Below, one piece after another: positions 13,621 through 18,658 of a DNA stretch of 18,658 nucleotides. The notes under the pieces were generated by a model that was not told the DNA's origin, did not search any database, and saw nothing but the letters and a program-made list of their open reading frames with translations. Within the stretch, counting starts at the first letter, position 1. Every line of letters begins with the position of its first letter. The DNA comes from Actinomycetes bacterium. Its GTDB lineage: Bacteria > Actinomycetota > Actinomycetes > Actinomycetales > Microbacteriaceae. The DNA lies in assembly GCA_023457615.1 (NCBI GenBank), contig JAEWKY010000241.1:1-18658 (forward strand), read 5' to 3'. The translations under genes were made by a program, and so were the position numbers.

Positions 13621-14952
13621 GTGAACGCCCAGCCCGGACTCCGCGCCGGCTCGGCTCCGCTCGCGGTGCGGATGCGGCCGCGCTCCCTCGACGAGGTCAC
13701 CGGACAGTCGCACCTGCTCAAGCCGGGCTCGCCGCTCGTCAACCTCGCGAACGACACGACGGGGGAGTCGGGCGCGGTGTCGCTCATCCTCTGGGGCCCG
13801 CCGGGCACGGGCAAGACGACCCTCGCGCAGGCGATCGCGCACTCGTCGGGCCGGCGCTTCGTCGAGCTCTCGGCCGTCACGGCGGGCGTCAAGGACGTGC
13901 GCGAGGTCATGGAGAAGGCCCGCGCCGACCGCGACCTCTACGGCGTGTCGACCGTGCTCTTCCTCGACGAGATCCATCGCTTCACGAAGGCGCAGCAGGA
14001 CGCCCTGCTGCCGGGCGTCGAGAACGGCTGGGTGATCCTCGTCGCGGCGACGACCGAGAACCCGTCGTTCTCCGTCGTCGCGCCGCTGCTGTCCCGGTCG
14101 CTGCTGCTCACGCTCCGGGCGCTCGGCGACGACGACCTCGCGCTGCTCCTGGATCGCGCCGTCGTCGATCCGCGAGGTCTCGCCGGCGGGGTGACGCTCG
14201 CCGACGACGCCCGGGCGGCGATCGTGCGGCTCGCCTCGGGCGACGCCCGGCGGGCGCTCACGGCGCTCGAGGCCGCGGCCACGGCGGCGCTCGCCGAGGA
14301 CACGGGCACGGCCGCGCCCGAGATCTCGGCCGATCTGGTCGCGCGCACCGTCGACCGCGCCCTGCTGCGCTACGACCGCCAGGGCGACGAGCACTACGAC
14401 GTCATCTCGGCGTTCATCAAGAGCATCCGCGGCTCCGACGTCGACGCCTCGCTGCACTACCTCGCGCGCATGATCGAGGCGGGCGAGGATCCCCGCTTCA
14501 TCGCGCGCCGCGTGATGATCAGCGCCGCCGAGGACATCGGGATGGCCGACCCCCAGGCGCTGCCGATCGCGGTGGCCGCCGCCGAGGGCGTCGCGCTCAT
14601 CGGCATGCCGGAAGGCCGGATCCTGCTCGCGGAGGCGGTCGTCTACCTCGCGACCGCCCCGAAGTCGAACGCGTCGTACAAGGCCCTGGATGCGGCGATC
14701 GCCGACGTGCGCGCCGGCCGACTCGGCCGCATCCCCGTGCCGCTGCGCGACGCGCACTATCCGGGGGCGAAGCGGCTCGGTCACGGCAAGGGCTACCTGT
14801 ACGCGCACGACGCCCCGAACGGGGTCGCCGCGCAGCAGTACCTCCCCGACGAGCTCGCCGGCACGCGCTACTACGAGCCGACGGGCCACGGCTACGAGCG
14901 GGACGTCACCGCGCGCCTCGAGAGGATCCGGGCCATCCTCCGCGGGGAGTGA
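13621..14952 (+). CDS. rarA: RarA (MgsA), replication-associated recombination AAA+ ATPase
   Basis: RarA is a clamp-loader-like AAA+ ATPase that acts at stalled replication forks and interacts with SSB. The 443-aa product opens with PLAVRMRPRSLDEVTGQSHLL, the family hallmark. It has Walker A GPPGTGKTT (59-67), Walker B LFLDEIHRF (113-121), sensor 1 AATTENPSF (142-150) and the arginine-finger Arg159 in LLSRS. The helical C-terminal tetramerisation domain includes YDRQGDEHYDVISAFIKSIRGSD, SAAEDIGMADPQAL, YLATAPKSNASYKAL, VPLRDAHYPGAKRLGHGKGY and YLPDEL. Length is normal. The frame is open about 420 nt upstream, antisense to the cyclophilin gene; the GTG at 13621 gives the canonical N-terminus and the leaderless promoter geometry. 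Confidence 0.97.
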   Translation: MNAQPGLRAGSAPLAVRMRPRSLDEVTGQSHLLKPGSPLVNLANDTTGESGAVSLILWGPPGTGKTTLAQAIAHSSGRRFVELSAVTAGVKDVREVMEKARADRDLYGVSTVLFLDEIHRFTKAQQDALLPGVENGWVILVAATTENPSFSVVAPLLSRSLLLTLRALGDDDLALLLDRAVVDPRGLAGGVTLADDARAAIVRLASGDARRALTALEAAATAALAEDTGTAAPEISADLVARTVDRALLRYDRQGDEHYDVISAFIKSIRGSDVDASLHYLARMIEAGEDPRFIARRVMISAAEDIGMADPQALPIAVAAAEGVALIGMPEGRILLAEAVVYLATAPKSNASYKALDAAIADVRAGRLGRIPVPLRDAHYPGAKRLGHGKGYLYAHDAPNGVAAQQYLPDELAGTRYYEPTGHGYERDVTARLERIRAILRGE

Positions 14953-14971
14953 GCCCGATCCGCCCGTCTGG

Positions 14972-14977
14972 TAGTCT
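14972..14977 (+). promoter_or_regulatory. -10 box TAGTCT of the rpsD promoter
   Basis: TAGTCT fits TANNNT and lies 20 nt after the rarA stop. Transcription would begin near 14984, giving a long leader of about 146 nt before the rpsD start, unlike the leaderless genes nearby. No convincing -35 element was seen. Confidence 0.5.
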
Positions 14978-14983
14978 TTCTCG

Positions 14984-15129
14984 GTTGGTCATCGCCAACA
15001 CATCCCCTTCGCGCTGTGCCAGCTGCACAGTCTCCCCGGCGGCGTCGACGTGCCTCCGGATCGGATGGAAGTGGAGACGTACGTCTGTGAGCCGCGAGAG
15101 ACGCGGCCACGTGGTTGGAAGGCTCCATC
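14984..15129 (+). promoter_or_regulatory. Structured 5' leader of rpsD, candidate S4 autoregulatory RNA
   Basis: The leader contains several hairpins: GTTGG/CCAAC (14984-14988 with 14995-14999), CTGTGC/GCACAG (15014-15019 with 15025-15030, 5-nt loop), a 12-nt palindrome AGACGTACGTCT (15075-15086), and a strong stem GTG-a-GCCGCG with CGCGGC-CAC (15087-15096 with 15102-15110, loop AGAGA, one bulged A) ending 6 nt before the ribosome site GGAAGG (15117-15122). CCTTC at 15006-15010 is complementary to GAAGG of that site and could mask it. S4 represses its own synthesis by binding leader RNA in other bacteria; that this leader does so is inference. Confidence 0.5.
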
Positions 15130-15759
15130 TTGGTCACCAAGTCCCAGGACCGCCGTAAGGTCCGTCTCTCCCGCGCGCTCGGCATCCCGCTGACGCCGAA
15201 GGCCGCGAAGTACCTCGAGAAGCGTCCCTACGCCCCGGGTGAGCACGGCCGCACGAAGCGCAAGGCCGACAGCGACTACGCCGTCCGCCTCCGCGAGAAG
15301 CAGCGCCTGCGCGAGCAGTACGGCATCCGCGAGAAGCAGCTCCGCATCGTCTTCAACGAGGCCCGTCGCACCCAGGGCCTGACGGGTGAGAACCTCGTCG
15401 AGCTGCTCGAGATGCGCCTCGACGCGCTCGTGCTCCGCTCGGCGTTCGCCCGCACCACGGCGCAGGCGCGCCAGATGGTCGTGCACCGCCACATCCTCGT
15501 CGACGGCAAGATCGTCGATCGCCCGTCGTTCCGCGTGAAGCCGGGTCAGCTCATCCACGTCAAGGAGCGGTCCGAGGGCACCGAGCCCTTCCAGGTCGCC
15601 GCGGCCGGCGGCCACGTCGACGTGCTCCCGAAGACCCCGGGCTACCTCGAGGTCGAGCTCGACAAGCTGCAGGCGCGCCTCGTGCGCCGCCCGAAGCGCG
15701 CCGAGGTCCCGGTCACGGCCGAGGTCCAGCTCGTCGTCGAGTACTACGCGGCCCGCTAA
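15130..15759 (+). CDS. rpsD: 30S ribosomal protein S4
   Basis: S4 is a primary 16S rRNA-binding protein that nucleates 30S assembly at the mRNA entry side. The 209-aa product begins MVTKSQDRRKVRLSRALGIPLTPKAAKYLEKRPYAPGEHG, followed by YGIREKQLRIVF and the S4 RNA-binding domain (about 98-160: MRLDALVLRSAFARTTAQARQMVVHRHILVDGKIVDRPSFRV). It ends VEYYAAR. No N-terminal zinc-binding cysteines are present, so it is the C-minus form. The TTG at 15130 is chosen because GGAAGG (15117-15122) lies 7 nt upstream and homologues start M-x-T-K-S-Q-D; an upstream TTG at 15115 would start inside the ribosome site. A strong hairpin follows the TAA. Confidence 0.96.
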   Translation: MVTKSQDRRKVRLSRALGIPLTPKAAKYLEKRPYAPGEHGRTKRKADSDYAVRLREKQRLREQYGIREKQLRIVFNEARRTQGLTGENLVELLEMRLDALVLRSAFARTTAQARQMVVHRHILVDGKIVDRPSFRVKPGQLIHVKERSEGTEPFQVAAAGGHVDVLPKTPGYLEVELDKLQARLVRRPKRAEVPVTAEVQLVVEYYAAR

Positions 15760-15777
15760 GCACTCATCTCACCGACA

Positions 15778-15814
15778 CGGGGAAGGCCCAGCGCATAAGC
15801 TGGGTTCTTCCCCG
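15778..15814 (+). terminator. Terminator hairpin after rpsD
   Basis: CGGGGAAG (15778-15785) pairs with CTTCCCCG (15807-15814), and the stem continues with CCCAGC (15787-15792) against GCTGGG (15799-15804), closing on a 6-nt loop GCATAA. About 14-15 pairs form, with one interruption at G15786 and T15805-T15806. A T/C-rich stretch (TCGTCGTCTCTGCTC) follows rather than a U-run. It is the strongest stem in the window and separates rpsD from the next gene. A TAAGCT hexamer (15796-15801) lying in the loop could be a -10 box for the downstream small gene. Confidence 0.7.
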
Positions 15815-15854
15815 TCGTCGTCTCTGCTCACAGGACATCCAGGAGGACATCCCC

Positions 15855-16046
15855 ATGAAGGGTCTGCTGCTGCTCACCGTCGGCGTGGCCGCCGGTTTCG
15901 TCATCGCCCACCAGGTGTCCAAGACGCCCGAGGGCAAGAAGTTCTTCGCCGACATCGACGAGAAGGCGCGCGAGTTCGGCGACGCCGTCGTCACGGGCTA
16001 CAAGAGCCGCGAAGCCGAGCTCAAGAGCACCCTCGGCAACCTCTGA
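15855..16046 (+). CDS. Small 63-aa membrane protein
   Basis: The product has an N-terminal hydrophobic segment (about 2-19, KGLLLLTVGVAAGFVIAHQV) and a charged helical tail (SKTPEGKKFFADIDEKAREFGDAVVTGYKSREAEL). It resembles the short YtxH-like proteins of actinobacteria, whose role is unknown. An excellent Shine-Dalgarno AGGAGG (15841-15846) lies 8 nt before the ATG, which together with the well-formed protein supports a real gene. It lies between rpsD and alaS, 73 nt before the alaS start, and may be cotranscribed with alaS. A small protein at this position between rpsD and alaS is, as far as I recall, common in Microbacteriaceae. Confidence 0.85.
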   Translation: MKGLLLLTVGVAAGFVIAHQVSKTPEGKKFFADIDEKAREFGDAVVTGYKSREAELKSTLGNL

Positions 16047-16059
16047 GCACGAGTCCTCC

Positions 16060-16076
16060 GGCCGGTCGCCCCGGCC
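16060..16076 (+). other. Short hairpin between the small membrane gene and alaS
   Basis: GGCCGG (16060-16065) pairs with CCGGCC (16071-16076) around the loop TCGCC. It is a 6-bp stem without a U-run, 13 nt after the preceding stop. It may trim or attenuate the upstream transcript or have no function. Confidence 0.3.
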
Positions 16077-16118
16077 TGCGGTCCGCCGTGCCCTCTCCCT
16101 CGACCTAGGAACCACCTC

Positions 16119-18658
16119 GTGCAGACCGCCGACATCCAGCGCCGCTGGCTCACCTTCTTCGGGGAGCGCGGACACACCGTCGTCCCCTCCGCCTCGCTCG
16201 TGAGCGACGACCCCAGCCTGCTCTTCACCGTGGCCGGGATGGTGCCGTTCATCCCGTACCTCACGGGGGTCGTGCCGGCGCCCTACCCGCGCGCGACGAG
16301 CGTGCAGAAGTGCATCCGCACGAACGACATCGAGGAGGTCGGCAAGACTCCTCGCCACGGCACGTTCTTCCAGATGAACGGCAACTTCTCGTTCGGCGAC
16401 TACTTCAAGGAGGGCGCGATCGGGTACGCCTGGGAGCTCCTCACGACGCCGGAGAGCGCGGGCGGCCTCGGCTTCGACGAGAAGGACCTCTGGGTCACCG
16501 TCTACGAGGAGGACGACGAGGCGCGCAGGCTCTGGAAGTCGGTCGCGGGCCTGAAGGACGACCGCATCCAGAACCTCGGCAAGGACTCGAACTACTGGTC
16601 GACCGGACAGCCCGGCCCCGCCGGCCCGTGCTCGGAGATCTTCTTCGACCGCGGACCCGCGTACGGCATCGACGGAGGACCTGCGACCGACGACGACCGC
16701 TACGTCGAGATCTGGAATCTCGTCTTCATGCAGTACGCGATCCAGAACGTGCGCAGCAAGATCGACTTCGACATCGTCGGCGAGCTGCCGAAGAAGAACA
16801 TCGACACCGGCATGGGCATGGAGCGCGTCGCCTTCATCAAGCAGGGCGTCGACAACATGTACGAGATCGATCAGGTGCGTCCGGTGCTGGATGCCGCGGT
16901 CGCGCTGTCGGGGAAGCGGTACGGCGCCGACCACGGCGACGACGTGCGCTTCCGCGTCATCGCCGACCACGTGCGCTCGAGCCTCATGCTCATGACCGAC
17001 GGGGTCGCGCCGGGCAACGAGGGGCGCGGCTACATCCTGCGCCGCCTGCTGCGCCGCGCGATCCGCTCGATGCGCCTGCTCGGTGTCGACGCGCCGTCGT
17101 TCGCCGAGCTGTTCGACGCGAGCCGTCACGCGATGCGCGACGCCTACCCCGAGGTCGAGGAGAACTGGGAGCGCACGTCGCGTCTCGCGCTCGGCGAGGA
17201 GGAGACCTTCCTCTCGACGCTCGCGAGCGGCACCTCGATCCTCGATCTCGCCGTCGCCGACGCGAAGAAGGCAGGTTCCACGACGCTTCCGGGCGACACG
17301 ACGTTCCTGCTGCACGACACCTTCGGCTTCCCCGTCGACCTCACGCTCGAGATCGCCGAGGAGGCGGGCCTCACCGTCGACCGCGCGGCGTTCGACGCGC
17401 TCATGACCGAGCAGCGCACGCGCGCGAAGGCCGATGCGAAGGCGAAGAAGGGCGCGATCGCCGACCTGGCGGTCTACTCCGACTTCCGCGCGCAGGGCGA
17501 GACCGTGTTCACGGGCTACGACGCGCTGCAGACCGAGACGAAGGTGCTCGGCATCCTCGTCGACGGCCAGGCCGTGCCCTCGATCGCCGAGGGGCAGACG
17601 GGCGAGATCATCCTCGCCGAGACGTCGCTCTACGCCGAGTCCGGAGGCCAGGCGGCCGACCAGGGGGAGATCGTCGGAGCGAACGCCGTGCTTGAGGTGC
17701 TCGACGTGCAGCGTCCGGTGAAGGGGCTCACGAGCCACCTCGTCGAGGTGAAGAGGGGCGTGCTCGCGGTCGACGACGCCGTGACCACCGTCGTCGACCC
17801 GGTCTACCGGCACGCGGCCGCCCAGGCGCACTCGGCGACGCACCTCGTGCACGCGGCGCTGCGCCAGACCCTCGGGTCGGAGGCGCACCAGTCGGGCTCC
17901 TTCAACAAGGCGGGCTACCTCAGGCTCGACTTCTCCTGGAACCAGGCGCTCAGCCCCGAGACCCGCAGCGAGATCGAGGAGATCTCGAACAACGCGGTGC
18001 GCGACAACCTCGTGACGACGACGCGCATCCTCTCGCTCGACGAGGCGAAGGCCGCGGGCGCGATGGCGCTCTTCGGCGAGAAGTACGGCGACACCGTGCG
18101 CATGGTGGACATCGGGGACGACGGCTGGTCGCGCGAGCTGTGCGCGGGCATCCACGTGCGCTCGTCGGCGGAGGTCGGGATCGTGAACCTCGTGAGCGAG
18201 TCGAGCGTCGGCTCCACCAACCGCCGCGTCGAGGCGCTCGTCGGGCTCGACGCGTTCAAGGACCTCGCGGCCGAGCGCGCGATCGTCGGGCAGCTCACCT
18301 CGAGCCTCAAGACCCCCCGTGAGCAGCTCCCGGAGCGCATCCAGTCGCTCGTCGAGCAGCTCAAGGCGGCCGAGAAGAGGATCGCGGCGTTCGAGGCGCA
18401 GAAGCTCTCGGGCCGCGTGCCCGCGCTCGTCGAGAACGCCGTGCGGATCGGCGCGCACCTGACCGTCGTCGAGGACCTCGGTGAGCTCGGCTCGGCCGAC
18501 GAGCTGCGGTCGCTCGCGACGACGGTGCGCGAGCGGCTCGGCGCCGAGGCCGCGATCGTCGCGCTCGCGGGACGTGTCGCGGGCAAGCCGTCGATCATCG
18601 TCGCGACGAACCAGGCCTCCCGCGACGCCGGGGCGAAGGCCGGCGTGCTCGCGAAGCG
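16119..18658 (+). CDS. alaS: Alanyl-tRNA synthetase (3' end cut by window)
   Basis: AlaRS charges tRNA-Ala and edits mischarged Ser/Gly. The 846 residues visible start MQTADIQRRWLTFFGERGHTVVPSASL. The class II catalytic core is clear (DPSLLFTVAGMVPF, CIRTNDIEEVGKTPRHGTFFQMNGNFSFGDYFK, GPAGPCSEI, then IDTGMGMERVAF). A tRNA-recognition region follows (RGYILRRLLRRAIR). The editing domain has HSATH (571-575) and CAGIH (675-679), giving the zinc-binding HxxxH and CxxxH; the usual CGGTH is slightly altered here. The C-Ala domain is reached (IIVATNQASRDAGAKAGVLAK) and perhaps 40 residues are missing. The GTG start at 16119 follows AGGA (16107-16110) by 8 nt. No T-box leader is seen. Confidence 0.97.
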   Translation, partial: MQTADIQRRWLTFFGERGHTVVPSASLVSDDPSLLFTVAGMVPFIPYLTGVVPAPYPRATSVQKCIRTNDIEEVGKTPRHGTFFQMNGNFSFGDYFKEGAIGYAWELLTTPESAGGLGFDEKDLWVTVYEEDDEARRLWKSVAGLKDDRIQNLGKDSNYWSTGQPGPAGPCSEIFFDRGPAYGIDGGPATDDDRYVEIWNLVFMQYAIQNVRSKIDFDIVGELPKKNIDTGMGMERVAFIKQGVDNMYEIDQVRPVLDAAVALSGKRYGADHGDDVRFRVIADHVRSSLMLMTDGVAPGNEGRGYILRRLLRRAIRSMRLLGVDAPSFAELFDASRHAMRDAYPEVEENWERTSRLALGEEETFLSTLASGTSILDLAVADAKKAGSTTLPGDTTFLLHDTFGFPVDLTLEIAEEAGLTVDRAAFDALMTEQRTRAKADAKAKKGAIADLAVYSDFRAQGETVFTGYDALQTETKVLGILVDGQAVPSIAEGQTGEIILAETSLYAESGGQAADQGEIVGANAVLEVLDVQRPVKGLTSHLVEVKRGVLAVDDAVTTVVDPVYRHAAAQAHSATHLVHAALRQTLGSEAHQSGSFNKAGYLRLDFSWNQALSPETRSEIEEISNNAVRDNLVTTTRILSLDEAKAAGAMALFGEKYGDTVRMVDIGDDGWSRELCAGIHVRSSAEVGIVNLVSESSVGSTNRRVEALVGLDAFKDLAAERAIVGQLTSSLKTPREQLPERIQSLVEQLKAAEKRIAAFEAQKLSGRVPALVENAVRIGAHLTVVEDLGELGSADELRSLATTVRERLGAEAAIVALAGRVAGKPSIIVATNQASRDAGAKAGVLAK

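Noticed and set aside
15115..15117. TTG at 15115 as the rpsD start
   Set aside because: It overlaps the Shine-Dalgarno sequence that serves the TTG at 15130 and would add five residues absent from S4 homologues.
15065..15181. Possible upstream ORF in the rpsD leader starting at ATG 15065
   Set aside because: No ribosome site precedes it, it overlaps rpsD out of frame, and the peptide is Pro/Arg/Ser-rich. The leader hairpins are a better explanation of the region.
15828..18458. A continuous - strand frame of 876 codons antisense to alaS
   Set aside because: Its translation is an Arg/Val/Leu/Asp-biased low-complexity chain with no recognisable domain. Long antisense frames are expected in high-GC DNA opposite a real gene, and alaS has all family motifs.
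1..18658. A hidden mobile element, CRISPR array, phage or defence island
   Set aside because: No direct-repeat arrays, transposase or integrase motifs, terminal inverted repeats or tRNA targets were seen. Gene order and base composition are uniform and the region is core chromosome.

Overview
The window is a GC-rich chromosomal stretch from an actinomycete, most likely a member of the Microbacteriaceae/Micrococcales. The evidence is the very strong G/C preference at third codon positions, frequent GTG/TTG starts, several genes whose -10 box lies only 6-7 nt before the start codon (leaderless mRNAs), and the gene order pdxT ... yebC-ruvC-ruvA-ruvB-yajC-secD-secF-relA followed by DUF349-cyclophilin-rarA-rpsD-alaS. 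The genus cannot be settled by eye.

Layout. 1-136: 3' end of pdxT (vitamin B6 synthesis). 133-1830: three less conserved genes, two predicted membrane proteins on + and one small soluble protein on -. 1928-2689: yebC. 2790-5010: the ruvC-ruvA-ruvB Holliday-junction operon, with 4-nt GTGA overlaps and a near-perfect LexA (SOS) box at its promoter. 5081-8432: yajC-secD-secF, the accessory complex of the Sec translocon. 8482-10740: a bifunctional (p)ppGpp synthetase/hydrolase. 10719-13529 on -: a cyclophilin-type isomerase, a DUF349 helical protein and an AbiEi-antitoxin-like protein, the last overlapping the relA 3' end convergently. 13621-14952: rarA, divergent from the cyclophilin gene. 15130-15759: rpsD behind a structured leader. 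15855-16046: a 63-aa membrane protein. 16119 to the end: alaS, cut by the window edge.

How the genes fit together. Most are housekeeping genes of DNA repair (RuvABC, RarA), protein export (YajC-SecD-SecF), translation (YebC, S4, AlaRS) and the stringent response (Rel). RuvA and RuvB form the branch-migration motor and RuvC cleaves the junction. SecD/F and YajC assist SecYEG-dependent export, and the membrane-anchored cyclophilin probably helps fold exported proteins. No gap between genes exceeds about 180 bp. The intergenic regions hold promoters, an SOS operator, hairpins and leader RNAs.

I found no CRISPR array, mobile element, tRNA, phage gene or evident new multi-gene system. The more interesting material is regulatory: the LexA box, the recurring leaderless promoter geometry, the rpsD leader, the hairpins around yajC, and an inverted repeat centred on the cyclophilin promoter. 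Several uncharacterised small genes are also present.
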